Positions 16,848-25,839 of a stretch of 64,000 nucleotides of DNA are shown here, in pieces. Source of the DNA: JACKBK01 sp963707275. Its GTDB lineage: Bacteria; Chloroflexota; Anaerolineae; JAAEKA01. The notes beneath the pieces were generated by a model, which saw only the letters and a program-made list of their open reading frames with translations, was not told the origin of the DNA and searched no databases. The position numbers and the translations under genes are program-made. Within the stretch, counting starts at the first letter, position 1. Every line of letters starts with the position of its first letter. The DNA is taken from NCBI GenBank assembly GCA_963707275.1, contig CAVPPH010000006.1, forward strand, positions 372,001 to 436,000, written 5' to 3'.

Positions 16848-17231
16848 GACCCAATTTCAGGAATTTTTGCACGAATTTTCACGACCTTCGCCGGAAGCCT
16901 CGTTACACCTGCCATCGATACTCGCAGAACCGCAGATCGTCGCTTTTGCTCGAACCTGCAAAATCCCACTTGGGACAAAAAGACCGCCTGCCCTGTGGCT
17001 GCGGTCTCCCAGACCTTCTATCGATTGTGCTATGGGTCTAAGACTAGTTTGTTAGTGTTCTCAAGCGCGGAAGCAGTTGCTTCCCGAACGAGCGGCAGTA
17101 TAGCACATGCCCAAACACCTGTCAAATCTGCAAACCAATACGGTATTGTCTGATTCAGCACAAGCCCAATCAATGCCGCCAAACCGGTGCAAGAAACGCT
17201 CTCACCACCTGGTACATCTGTCTACAACGCA
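16848..17231. other. Intergenic region between the divergent rrn operon and amidohydrolase
   Basis: About 380 bp between two outward-facing promoters. I see no credible coding sequence or structured RNA; the ORFs here continue out of the rRNA antisense strand. Confidence 0.6.
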
Positions 17232-17260
17232 TTGCCAGCCGCTGTTTGATCTGGTATACT
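17232..17260 (+). promoter_or_regulatory. Promoter for the amidohydrolase gene
   Basis: TTGCCA (17232-17237), 17-bp spacer, TATACT (17255-17260), 55 bp upstream of the ATG at 17316. Confidence 0.55.
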
Positions 17261-17315
17261 CAAGCTACAGCGCTGCGGGCATTCGCACCGATTCCCAACG
17301 ACTCCGGAGAACACC

Positions 17316-18677
17316 ATGACCACTCTGCTGATAAAGAACGCCGACCTGCTGATCACGATGAACGCCACTCGGGACAAAATCACTGCCGGCACATTGTTCA
17401 TTCGCGACAATGTCATCGAGCAGATAGGACCGACCACAGAATTACCAGCCGATGCTGACCACGTCATCGACGCCAGCGGCATGGTCGTGCTTCCTGGGCT
17501 AGTCAATACCCACCACCACCTCTACCAGACGCTGACTCGCTGCCTGGCTCAGAATGACGGGCTGTTCGGCTGGTTGACGACGTTGTACCCGATCTGGGCG
17601 CGTATGAACGCTGAAGCCGTTTACGTCTCCGCCAAAGTCGGCCTGGCTGAGCTGCTAATCAGCGGCTGCACGACGTCCAGCGATCACCTCTACCTCTACC
17701 CCAACGGCAGCCGTATCGATGACGAGATCCGCGCCGCCGAGGAATTAGGCATCCGTTTCCACGCGACCCGCGGCTCGATGAGCCTGGGCGAAAGCCAGGG
17801 CGGGCTGCCGCCAGACAGCGTCGTTGAGGATGAAAACGCGATCCTCAACGACTGCCAGCGAGCAGTTGAGTCGTTCCACCAACCGCATCGCTACGGCATG
17901 GTCCGGGTTGCGCTGGCTCCCTGTTCACCCTTCAGCGTCACCCCGGATCTGATGCGCGAAAGCGCGGCCATGGCACGCGCCTATGGTGTCCGCCTGCACA
18001 CCCACCTGGCTGAAACGCTGGACGAGGAGCGCTTCTGCCTGGAAACCTTTGGCAAGCGGCCAGTAGAGTACGTCGAATCGCTGGGATGGACAGGAGACGA
18101 CGTCTGGCACGCCCACTGCGTTCATATGAGCGAGGAGGAAATCGCACTGTTTGCGCGCACCAGCACCGGCGTCGCCCACTGCCCCAACAGCAACATGCGG
18201 CTGGCCAGTGGCATCGCGCCGGTAGTCGCCTGGCGCAGAGCGGGCGTACCAGTCGGGCTAGGCGTCGATGGCTCCGCCAGCAACGACTCCAGCCATATGC
18301 TCGCCGAGGCGCGCCAGGCCATGCTGCTGCAACGCGTGAAAGGCGACGCTGGCGCGATGAGCGCGCAGCAGGCGCTGGAGTTAGCAACTCTCGGCGGCGC
18401 GGCGGTGCTGGGCCGGGACGACATCGGCGCGCTGGCGCCCGGTATGGCGGCCGACTTCATCGGCTACCGGCTGGACCGGCTGGACTTCACCGGAGCGCTG
18501 CATGATCCGCTGGCCGCACTGGTATTCTGCACACCGGTCAACGTCGACCTGAGTGTGGTCAATGGACGAGTGCGCGTGCAGGATGGCCGCATCATAGACC
18601 TCGACCTTGAACCGTTGATCCAGCGTCATAACACCATCAGCCGAGCCATGATCCGCGACGAGTCGCTGCCGCGCTAG
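17316..18677 (+). CDS. Amidohydrolase, 8-oxoguanine deaminase / AtzB-like
   Basis: Intact 453-codon cytosolic metal-dependent hydrolase. Metal ligands are visible: PGLVNTHHHLYQTLTR (HxH, near residue 68), RLHTHLAET (second His), VWHAHCVHMSE, and Asp in GVPVGLGVDGSASND. The NTHHHLYQ form and the GSASND loop are typical of 8-oxoguanine deaminases and the hydroxyatrazine ethylaminohydrolase group, which remove an amino group from purine- or triazine-like rings. Substrate cannot be fixed from sequence alone; guanine deaminase is an alternative. The start is the ATG after a good promoter, giving the usual LLIKNADLLITM N-terminus. It runs divergently from the rrn operon. Confidence 0.82.
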   Translation: MTTLLIKNADLLITMNATRDKITAGTLFIRDNVIEQIGPTTELPADADHVIDASGMVVLPGLVNTHHHLYQTLTRCLAQNDGLFGWLTTLYPIWARMNAEAVYVSAKVGLAELLISGCTTSSDHLYLYPNGSRIDDEIRAAEELGIRFHATRGSMSLGESQGGLPPDSVVEDENAILNDCQRAVESFHQPHRYGMVRVALAPCSPFSVTPDLMRESAAMARAYGVRLHTHLAETLDEERFCLETFGKRPVEYVESLGWTGDDVWHAHCVHMSEEEIALFARTSTGVAHCPNSNMRLASGIAPVVAWRRAGVPVGLGVDGSASNDSSHMLAEARQAMLLQRVKGDAGAMSAQQALELATLGGAAVLGRDDIGALAPGMAADFIGYRLDRLDFTGALHDPLAALVFCTPVNVDLSVVNGRVRVQDGRIIDLDLEPLIQRHNTISRAMIRDESLPR

Positions 18678-18788
18678 CCTGCCAGAGGCTCAGATAGCGT
18701 TCAGCAACGCGTTTCTGGTCGCATAAACCAGCCCATAACTCAATATCCATCGACAGCGGTTCTCTCATCGTCTTCGCGGCCGGGCCGG

Positions 18789-19469
18789 ATGGACCGGCGC
18801 GGCGTCATTCGCGGCCAGCCTGTCGCTGCGGTCTTGTTTGACCTGGATGGAACGCTGGTCGAGACCGACGATCACGCAGTCGAGCGGCTTGCCAGGCGGC
18901 TGGAGCCGGTGCGTCGCTTGCTGCCCGCGGGCGACACGATCCACGCCGCGCGCCGCCTGATCATGCACAACCACGATTTCCTGAACCGCTGGCTGGTGCT
19001 GCTGGACCAGCTTGGACTGGATCGGAGCATCATCAGCCAGGCTACGCGCCTCGGCCTGCTGGACGACCGGTCCAACGGGGCCGGCCTGACGCCGGTGGCC
19101 GGCACCGTGGAACTGGTAACCTGGCTGAGTGGGCGTTACAAGTTGGCCATCGTCAGCACCCGCGCCGAGGCCGATCTGCGCGCTTATCTCGATCAGCAGG
19201 GGCTGAATGCGTGCTTTCATGCCATCGTCGGCTCAGACAGCACCAATCGGATCAAGCCGCATCCCGAACCGGTGCTGCACGCTCTGTCGTTGATAAACGT
19301 CAGCGCTGACCATGCGGTGATGGTAGGCGACACGACGGTGGATATCGCGGCCGCGCACGCGGCCGAAGTGCTGGCCATCGCCGTCCTGTGCGGCTTCGGC
19401 GAACCCAAGGACTTCACCAACGCTGATGTCGTTCTGGAGTCCACCGCTGATCTGGCGAACCTGTTGTGA
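18789..19469 (+). CDS. HAD-family phosphatase, phosphoglycolate phosphatase-like
   Basis: 226 codons, intact. HAD motif I is VLFDLDGTLVETDDHA, motif II is the Ser/Thr of LAIVSTRAE, motif III is the Lys of NRIKPHPEP, and motif IV is VMVGDTTVDIAAA. A helical cap lies between motifs I and II (about residues 30-105). The family removes phosphate from small metabolites; the substrate is not evident. The ATG at 18789 leaves a 12-residue extension before the motif, so a later start is possible. It is followed by a repeat and an aldolase. Confidence 0.8.
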   Translation: MDRRGVIRGQPVAAVLFDLDGTLVETDDHAVERLARRLEPVRRLLPAGDTIHAARRLIMHNHDFLNRWLVLLDQLGLDRSIISQATRLGLLDDRSNGAGLTPVAGTVELVTWLSGRYKLAIVSTRAEADLRAYLDQQGLNACFHAIVGSDSTNRIKPHPEPVLHALSLINVSADHAVMVGDTTVDIAAAHAAEVLAIAVLCGFGEPKDFTNADVVLESTADLANLL

Positions 19470-19498
19470 CGGGCGGAGGAGCGGAAAAAATACGGAAA

Positions 19499-19570
19499 GA
19501 AGGGAAATCAGGAAAACATCCTGTGCTCTGGGTAGTTCCCTCCTTTCTCTCTTTTCCTTCATTTCCCTTC
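19499..19570. repeat. Purine/pyrimidine inverted repeat before the aldolase gene
   Basis: A purine arm GAAGGGAAATCAGGAAAA (19499-19516) faces a near-perfect pyrimidine complement (19552-19570). It begins about 30 bp after the HAD stop and ends just before the aldolase RBS AAGGAG. The TTTCC/TTCCC units resemble the tract inserted in glyS at 4210-4253. Confidence 0.65.
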
Positions 19571-19592
19571 CTTGCCCCCTAAGGAGTAACGA

Positions 19593-20264
19593 ATGACACT
19601 GGATTCTCGTCTTGTCAACCTGGCGGCCACCGGGCGTATTCTTGTGGAGTATGGGCTGGTGCGCGGTGCGGGCGGCAACATCAGCCTGCGCTGGGACGAG
19701 TTGTGCTACATCTCGCCGGCCGGAGCGCGGCTGGACCGGCTCACCTCCGCCGATTTCGTACCTTTGAATGTCCACGGCGGCAACACGTGGCAGCTACACG
19801 CGCGCCTCCAGTGAGCATGCCCTGCATCTGGCTTGCTACCGCGGCCCGACCCGACGCCGCGACAGTCATACTCGTCTCGCCTCCCAACAGTGTTGCACTG
19901 GGGTGCGCTGGCTTGAACATTCCCGCGATCACGCCGGATTTCTATCTGGCGGTCGGCGTGCAGGTCGCCGTTGTTGCCCTACATCACACCGACGACTCAG
20001 GAACTGGCGGACGCGGTCGGGGCGCTGGTCATTGACCACGATGCCGTTCTACTGCGCAACCATGGGCTGCTGGTGGTTGCCGACTCCACCGACAGCGCGT
20101 TGAGCAAGGTGCTGCTGGTGGAAGAGGTGGCGCGGATCGTGCTGCTGGCTTACGCTGCGAGGGGCGAATGTTCGGCGTTGACACCTGAACAGATCGACGA
20201 ACTGGAGCGGACGACCGGCCGCTATCGCCGACGACGAGAGACGGAAGCGGAGAGCACACAATGA
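19593..20264 (+). CDS. Class II aldolase/adducin-family protein (frameshifted)
   Basis: About 224 codons, the usual length for L-fuculose-phosphate aldolase / ribulose-phosphate epimerase-like enzymes, which use a divalent metal to cleave or epimerise sugar phosphates. Seen in order: VEYGLVRGAGGNISLRW, YISPAGARLDRL, ASSEHALHLACYR (the Glu region), SPPNSVALGCAGLNIPAITP, LPYITPTTQELADAVG and VLLRNHGLLVV (third metal His). The HxH pair normally before PPNSVA is disturbed: CATACTCGTC gives His-Thr then Arg or Leu, depending on where the indel is placed. Breaks lie near 19790, 19870 and 19970. ATG 19593 follows AAGGAG. The stop overlaps the next gene by 4 bp. Confidence 0.8.
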
Positions 20265-21136
20265 CCGACACCGATGTGACCCTGGCCCAGGCTGTGGACG
20301 CCTTTGCCGACCTGACACAGCATCTCAGCGACGCCGACCTGGAACAGCCCTGGGCGTGGCGTTCCTACGACGAGGAGGGCGTGCGTTTTGCATTTTTCCG
20401 CGTCTTCGAAGAGCTTCGTACACTGACCGTACAATTGGAGCAGGCGCGCCAGGCGACCGGCCGGGCATCGTTAACAGCCCAGCGGATACTCGCTCTGTAT
20501 CACGCCGCCTACCGCGACCTGTACGCCTCGATGCGCGGCGTGGATGCGACGATTCTTGGACACGCCGCCGGCCGAGGGAGAATGGTCGGCGCGCCAGGCG
20601 CTGGGCCACATCGCCGGCGCGGATGCCGGCTTCTTCACCGTGCTGGTCAACGCGCTCACCCAGTTGCGCGCCGGCGTCAGCAAGCCGGTCAAGATGGACC
20701 TGGAAACCTACGAGATGATCCTTGGCATGAAGGCCACCGAGGAGGACGCCGCGCTGGAAGGCCCGCTGGCGGGCATCGTGGCCTTTCATGAGATGATCCA
20801 CGGGCGAATTCTCGCGCGAGTTGGCAGACATCAGCGAAGACGAGTTGGAACTGCCTTCCGTCTACTGGGAGAGCGGGCCGTTAAGCGTGCGCTTCCGGTC
20901 TACACCGCTTCGAGTCGCACATGCGCCAGCACACGGTGCAGATCGACAAGACGCTTGCCGCCCTGGGCCACGGGCCGACAGAGGCGCGCCGCCTGCTGCG
21001 CATGATCTACGGCGCGCTGGCCGGCGCTGAGGGTGCGCTGATCGGCGCGGAAGACGTTGGCGCTGACCTCGTGCGCGCTACTGTTGACGCTGTTACTGGA
21101 TACACGGCAGAGATTGTCGTGATACTTGGCCAGTAG
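20261..21136 (+). CDS. DinB-like four-helix protein (frameshifted)
   Basis: About 292 codons after bridging three or four breaks (near 20555, 20815, 20895). The recognisable parts are TPPAEGEWSARQALGHIAGADAG, FHEMIHGRILA and an RFESHMRQHTVQIDKTLAAL segment, the His-containing helices of the DinB/YfiT metal-binding bundle. The first about 95 residues may form a second, more divergent bundle. DinB-like proteins often act as thiol-dependent transferases or detoxification enzymes; no substrate is suggested here. It overlaps the aldolase stop (ATGA), so the two are probably co-translated. Confidence 0.65.
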
Positions 21137-21194
21137 TCCGACACCGAACATAGGGCACGAGATACGGTGTTGGGTCAGGGAGTGCGTACACATC

Positions 21195-22253
21195 ATGGCA
21201 ACCAATCAATCTGAAAGCGCCCGCCAGACCGGTGGGCAACGCTACCGCCATCTCTTTGAGCACGCGCCCATCTGCATCTTCGTCATCGATCTGACCGCGT
21301 CTCCTGTGACTATCCTGGAGGTCAACCGGCGGGCAGAACTGGTCTATGGTTACACGGCTGCTGAACTCATGGGGATGCAAGCCACTCATCTGGTGCCTCA
21401 AGATGCCGAGGCGGCCATCCTGACCCTGGTGCAGCGGGTCCAGCAAAGGCAAACAGTAACGGTCGAAACTACCAGTCGCCATCGCGACGGTACGTGCTTT
21501 CCCGTGCGCGTGATCGCCGCACCTGACCCGACCGATACCGGCCAAATGATCGTCACCGTTGAAGACATCAGTGCCAGCCAACAGCGTCGCACAGAGGCCG
21601 AAGCCATCGACGCCGAGCGCCGCCGCATCGCGCATGAGATCCACGACGGCGTGGCGCAGAACCTGGCCGGATTGCGCTTCAAATCGGCGCTCTGGTTAGG
21701 CTCGACGGATGCAACTCCCCCAAACATGCAGGCCGCGCTGGCCGAATTGCAGACGGTGCTTCTTGACGCTATCACCGATCTGCGTCGCGCCATTTTTGCC
21801 TTGCGTCCGGTGGACCTGGACGCGACAGGTTTCTTCCCGGCGCTGGCGCAACTGGTGACCGATTTCGGCGATCAGCATCAGTTGACGGCCTGGCTGGAGG
21901 TGACAGGGCCACAGGACGCCTTGCCGGCGAGCTACGAGTTGCCGATCTTCCGCGTCATCCAGCAGGGACTGAACAACATTGGCCAGCATGCCGGCGCCAG
22001 TTCGGTGCTGGTGGGCGTCGCGGTGGATGCTGCCGGCGGGGTTACAGTCTCACTGCGAGATGACGGCTGCGGCTTTGATCCCAGCCAGATCGGACCGATC
22101 TATCACGCCGGCCATTTCGGGCTGCGCCAGATGCGCGAGCGCATCGTGGATCGTGGCGGAACGCTGGACATTCACAGCGCGCCCGGCCAGGGCACAGAGC
22201 TGATGATCACCTTGCCGCCGGTCCCTCAAGGAGCCAATCATGCCGCCGATTAG
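21195..22253 (+). CDS. PAS-domain sensor histidine kinase, NarX/UhpB type
   Basis: 353 codons from ATG 21195 (MATNQSES). A PAS domain (about 18-130: HAPICIFVIDL, ELVYGYTAAELMGM, MIVTVEDISASQQ) precedes a HisKA_3 helix with the phospho-acceptor His in RRRIAHEIHDGVAQNLAGL. The ATPase domain has GLNNIGQHAG, LRDDGCGFD and HFGLRQMRERI. No membrane segment is visible, so it should be a cytosolic sensor. It overlaps the response regulator by 14 bp and is surely its partner. The pair immediately precedes the MACPF gene, the first gene of the unusual cluster, making it the obvious candidate regulator. Confidence 0.9.
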   Translation: MATNQSESARQTGGQRYRHLFEHAPICIFVIDLTASPVTILEVNRRAELVYGYTAAELMGMQATHLVPQDAEAAILTLVQRVQQRQTVTVETTSRHRDGTCFPVRVIAAPDPTDTGQMIVTVEDISASQQRRTEAEAIDAERRRIAHEIHDGVAQNLAGLRFKSALWLGSTDATPPNMQAALAELQTVLLDAITDLRRAIFALRPVDLDATGFFPALAQLVTDFGDQHQLTAWLEVTGPQDALPASYELPIFRVIQQGLNNIGQHAGASSVLVGVAVDAAGGVTVSLRDDGCGFDPSQIGPIYHAGHFGLRQMRERIVDRGGTLDIHSAPGQGTELMITLPPVPQGANHAAD

Positions 22254-22902
22254 AATCCTGCTGGCCGATGACCACACGCTGGTGCGCCAGGGCTTGCGCC
22301 AGCTTTGTGAAGGTCTGGGCGGCTTCATTGTGGTTGCCGAAGCCGAAAACGGCGCTCAGGCAGTGGAACTTGCGCGCACGGCACAGCCGGACCTGATCTT
22401 GATGGACATCGTCATGCCCGACGTAGACGGCGTGCAGGCCATCCGCCAGATCATGCACGAGAATCCATCCATTTGCATCATCGCCCTGACCATGTATCGC
22501 GAAGAGCAGTACATGCTCGACGCCATTCGGGCCGGCGCGCGCGGCTATCTGCTCAAAACTGTGGATGCCGGGGAACTGATCGCGGCTATCGAGGCGGTGA
22601 GTTGGGGCGACTACCTGATCGACCCCGTGATCGCCGCCCGCGTGTTGAGCGAGCTTCACCTGAACCCGCCGCCGCAAACGCCGCAAGTCGAGCCACTGAC
22701 GGAGAGCGAGATGGCGGTCCTGCGTCTGGTGGCTCAGGGCGTGGACAACCAGAGCATCGCGCAGGCGCTCCACTACTCGGTCTACACCGTGGCCAACCGG
22801 CTGCGCACCATCTATGAGAAGCTGCACGTCACCAACCGCACCCAGGCGGCCCTCTACGCCTTGCGCCAAGGGTGGGCCACGCTGGACGATCCTCCTGTTT
22901 GA
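22240..22902 (+). CDS. NarL/FixJ-family response regulator
   Basis: 220 codons, intact. The receiver domain has RILLADDHTLVRQ (acidic pocket), phospho-acceptor Asp in DLILMDIVMPDVDG, the Thr of IIALTMY, and Lys of GYLLKTVDAG. The LuxR-type helix-turn-helix is at about 150-205: LTESEMAVLRLVAQG, then IAQALHYSVYTVANRLRTIYEKLHV. By family it binds inverted DNA sites as a dimer when phosphorylated by the kinase it overlaps. A dyad TACA-N6-TGTA begins just after its stop and recurs at 25846. Confidence 0.9.
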   Translation: MPPIRILLADDHTLVRQGLRQLCEGLGGFIVVAEAENGAQAVELARTAQPDLILMDIVMPDVDGVQAIRQIMHENPSICIIALTMYREEQYMLDAIRAGARGYLLKTVDAGELIAAIEAVSWGDYLIDPVIAARVLSELHLNPPPQTPQVEPLTESEMAVLRLVAQGVDNQSIAQALHYSVYTVANRLRTIYEKLHVTNRTQAALYALRQGWATLDDPPV

Positions 22903-22907
22903 CCTCC

Positions 22908-22965
22908 CCGGCTACAGATTATTGTAGCGAACCTGAGCCAGAAGCAGATTGATTTGTGTCTAGTG
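22908..22965 (+). promoter_or_regulatory. Shared regulatory element, copy 1 (upstream of MACPF)
   Basis: CCGGCT, then a dyad TACA-N6-TGTA inside GCTACAGATTATTGTAGCG, then GAACCTG, 22 bp, and GTCTAGTG (22958-22965). The same parts occur at 25840-25898, with the distance from ATTGTAGC to GTCTAGTG identical (37 bp). It lies directly after the response regulator gene and about 190 bp before the small ORF and MACPF gene. It is a candidate operator plus core promoter. Confidence 0.6.
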
Positions 22966-23153
22966 TTAGGCAGGGAACAGGCATATACTGCAAGGGTGGA
23001 AGTATCGAGGGTTTCGGCCTGAGGCGCTTGAAAGCCGTGAAGGCAATTTCGCAATGCTACTGCGGCCTTCGGATGTAATTCAACACCCGGCTACGCCAGC
23101 TACTACTAGCCGACTGATACAATCTGCGGTAAGCGCGCACAAAGGAGATTCTG

Positions 23154-23219
23154 ATGGCAAACACATTCAAAGACATCAAAGACCACCTCACTCCGGCCAC
23201 CACATGGAGGTACCAATGA
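23154..23219 (+). CDS. 21-codon ORF overlapping the MACPF start
   Basis: ATG 23154 follows a strong AAAGGAG site at the right distance. The frame reads 21 codons, beginning MANTFKDIKDHL and ending TWRYQ, and its TGA overlaps the ATG of the MACPF gene (ATGA). It could be a leader peptide that couples translation, a very small partner protein, or the original N-terminus of the MACPF protein separated by a frameshift. I cannot choose from sequence alone. Confidence 0.4.
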   Translation: MANTFKDIKDHLTPATTWRYQ

Positions 23220-25237
23220 CAACACCCGAGGGCGTCGCCTCAACTGATGCGGGTGACCAAGCAGAGTCGAAATCGCTGCTCACAACAGCGTTGGCGACCG
23301 AGAACCTCACGACGTTGGCCAAGAGACTGTACGCGTCGGGCTATCGCGAGCTCTCAGATCTCGGTGAAGATCAAGCGACAGTCGAGAAGCAGATCCGCAA
23401 GGCTGCGCCTGACACGCCAGACGGGGAGGTGGCGCGTGCGGTCAAGCTGTGGAAGGCCGATTCAGAGAAATCCACACCACCCACCACACCGGACTCTGTC
23501 CAGGCGCCCAAGCTACCTGAGGGAACGAAGGTGGATCTCAGTCAGAATTCGGTAATAATCGAGGACATCACTTTCCGTATTCCTACGGAGCTGCAGACAA
23601 GGCCAAGCGGGGGCACGCCCAGGAATGCCATGGACCTCACGCCCAGCGAATGGATGGTGCTCGCCAAGCGCACTCGCCTCACGTACGGGATTCACCTTGA
23701 CAAAGCCCTCGCGTCTACCGGGGACGAGGACGCTCTGGCGATGAAGCCGGCCCTGGACTGGCTGGTGAATACTGCCGAGGATTTCGTTGACGCTAGAGCC
23801 GAGGGTGCCGCCGCAAGCTCCATGTGCTACACATCGCAGTTGAGCAATCTCGTCCACAACCGGCTCACTAAGGGGGCGCTAAGTGTAAGCGCACCCTTCG
23901 TAGGCGGCGCAGCCAGCGCTGAACGGAATGAGACGCAGGCCAGCAGTATGGCGCGGAAGAGTCTTTTCATGACGGGAGTCTGGCGCTATATGTATGCGAC
24001 GCTGGATATCTCGAAATGCACCGTCGTATCCGAGCGCCTGGTCGAGGACATCAGGAAGGCAATGGCAGCGAGCGAGAAGGAACGATTCGATGCGCTCCGT
24101 AATGTGTTCAATGATTACGGTCACGTTGTACCCTCACACGTCGAACTGGGCGGCCAACTCTATTTCCAGAGTAAGCGCGAGGCGAAAGCCACTCTGAGTG
24201 AAATCATGGTGACGACTATTGTCAACACGGCTGTCGACGCGAAGTTCAAAGGCGTCACTGCTGGAGCTTCGGCAAGCTTTGAGGACGCTGACGGCGTGAA
24301 GGTAGACGCGCAGAGCATCCAGGAGTCTGTCTCCTTTACCGCTGTAGGGGGTGATATTACCCTGGCGAGCGCCCCGGCTGATTGGGCGAGCACCACCAAG
24401 GACCCGAACAGTTGGGCTGTCATCAAGCGCGACAGCGTGGTAAGTATCGTTGAGCGGCTCAAAGAGCTTGAAGACGCTGAGCTTTACAGGGATGTCAAGA
24501 GCGTCTGGGATGAAGGACTGAAAGCGCAATGGGGGGGTGCGACGCCACCAAGCGGCTTCGTCTATCCGGACATGGAGGGCAACCCGTTCACGATCTCGAG
24601 GCTGGAGCCAGACGCCGGCGTCCTGAGTCCCTTCGCACTATCGGATTCCAGAAGAGAGTGGACAGGCATACCCAATGTGCCAATGGTGCTCGCCCCGCTA
24701 AACTTGTTGATAAACCCGCTGCCGAACGGATTGGGCTGGGTTCTGGAGTACGCCGGCAAGACTAATGGAGAGGGATTGCCGGTCTACTGGATTATTGAGT
24801 ACGCCGACGCCGCGCAGTACGCCGCCCGGCAGTGGACTACTAGCCAGTTGACCGAGTACCTCGGACAATTGCAATCTGGTGATCAGACTCGCATTCACAT
24901 GGGCCTATCCTTAGTGGCAAGCGACGCTCACCCGGTGCCGCGCCTGGCGCTTGGAGGCAAACTTGTGGGCGGGCATTGGTTCGCCTTATGTTTGGATTTC
25001 GCGGACCCGCAGCTAAAGTTCCCCCCCGAAAGCAGCCCGCTTGCGTGGACATTGATCCCAGCCAATGCGAGCGGTGACTCGTCCCGCCGCGAGTACCAGA
25101 TCATCCACGTCATATCGGGAAAGGCGCTCGGACGAGTAGAGGTAGGTGAGGGAACATCCTGGGTGGGAATGGCGGAAGTGACACCCAGCTCTGAAGTTCC
25201 GGTTCCGACGTGGGTTTGTCAGACGCAGAGGCCTTGA
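23216..25237 (+). CDS. MACPF (perforin-like) domain protein
   Basis: 673 codons, uninterrupted. ATG 23216 is chosen because GGAGG lies 5 bp upstream; an open frame extends to 23054. The central region carries the MACPF signature as NDYGHVVPSHVELGGQLYF (about residues 302-320; YG...LGG), preceded by a helical stretch and followed by SASFEDADGVKVDAQS and SFTAVGGDITLAS. MACPF proteins insert beta-hairpins into membranes as ring pores. Before it lies an about 100-residue acidic region. The last about 230 residues (FVYPDMEGN to PTWVCQTQRP) could be a separate targeting domain. I see no signal peptide or N-terminal membrane segment, so export or release by lysis must be explained. It sits directly behind a two-component pair and a conserved promoter element. 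Confidence 0.78.
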   Translation: MTTPEGVASTDAGDQAESKSLLTTALATENLTTLAKRLYASGYRELSDLGEDQATVEKQIRKAAPDTPDGEVARAVKLWKADSEKSTPPTTPDSVQAPKLPEGTKVDLSQNSVIIEDITFRIPTELQTRPSGGTPRNAMDLTPSEWMVLAKRTRLTYGIHLDKALASTGDEDALAMKPALDWLVNTAEDFVDARAEGAAASSMCYTSQLSNLVHNRLTKGALSVSAPFVGGAASAERNETQASSMARKSLFMTGVWRYMYATLDISKCTVVSERLVEDIRKAMAASEKERFDALRNVFNDYGHVVPSHVELGGQLYFQSKREAKATLSEIMVTTIVNTAVDAKFKGVTAGASASFEDADGVKVDAQSIQESVSFTAVGGDITLASAPADWASTTKDPNSWAVIKRDSVVSIVERLKELEDAELYRDVKSVWDEGLKAQWGGATPPSGFVYPDMEGNPFTISRLEPDAGVLSPFALSDSRREWTGIPNVPMVLAPLNLLINPLPNGLGWVLEYAGKTNGEGLPVYWIIEYADAAQYAARQWTTSQLTEYLGQLQSGDQTRIHMGLSLVASDAHPVPRLALGGKLVGGHWFALCLDFADPQLKFPPESSPLAWTLIPANASGDSSRREYQIIHVISGKALGRVEVGEGTSWVGMAEVTPSSEVPVPTWVCQTQRP

Positions 25238-25366
25238 AAGTCGGCACTGCTGCCATTTCAGTGGTCTCGATACGCTAACGAAGGATCTCGTGATCATGTG
25301 CTGCGAGATACTTCACTTCTTTCGAACCGCCACTTGTCCTCCTTGTGTTGATGTTATGGCTTTGAA

Positions 25367-25786
25367 ATGACCCAGGCCTTGAGCAAGATCACGATCCATG
25401 CGCCGGCTGACGCCATCTGGCAGGTGATCAGCGACTTCGGCGCGGCCGGACAGTATCTCGTCGGGGTCATCGACTCGTCGGCGGAGGGACAGGGCGTCGG
25501 TGCGCGGCGGACGTTGACCAACGTTGACAACAGCACAATCGTCGAGCGCCTGGAAATGTTGGACGCGGCAGCCTGGCGGCTGAGCTACGCGCTGCTGACC
25601 GACACGCCTTTTTGCGATTGTCTGACAACCATGACGCTGCGTGACCTGGGGCCGCACCGGGCTGAGCTGACGTGGTCGGCAACCTTCGAGCCCGACGGCA
25701 TCCCGGAGAGCGAAGCCGCAGCCCTGATGGAAGGCGCGTTGGTCGATAACTGTCAGGCGCTGAAGGAGTTCATGGAGGCTGGCTGA
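25367..25786 (+). CDS. SRPBCC-fold protein (polyketide cyclase/START-like)
   Basis: 139 codons, intact. ALSKITIHAPADAIWQVISD at the N-terminus, a long beta-sheet middle (RRTLTNVDNSTIVERLEML) and the C-terminal helix LVDNCQALKEFMEAG give the helix-grip fold. This fold holds hydrophobic ligands; some members are cyclases. No catalytic residues can be named. It lies 129 bp after the MACPF gene, same strand, and a second SRPBCC protein is encoded at 29259. Confidence 0.7.
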   Translation: MTQALSKITIHAPADAIWQVISDFGAAGQYLVGVIDSSAEGQGVGARRTLTNVDNSTIVERLEMLDAAAWRLSYALLTDTPFCDCLTTMTLRDLGPHRAELTWSATFEPDGIPESEAAALMEGALVDNCQALKEFMEAG

Positions 25787-25839
25787 TGGTGGCCGGTAAC
25801 AGCGAAGGCAGGCCATTGCCTGCCGGCCGCGGGCTACTG

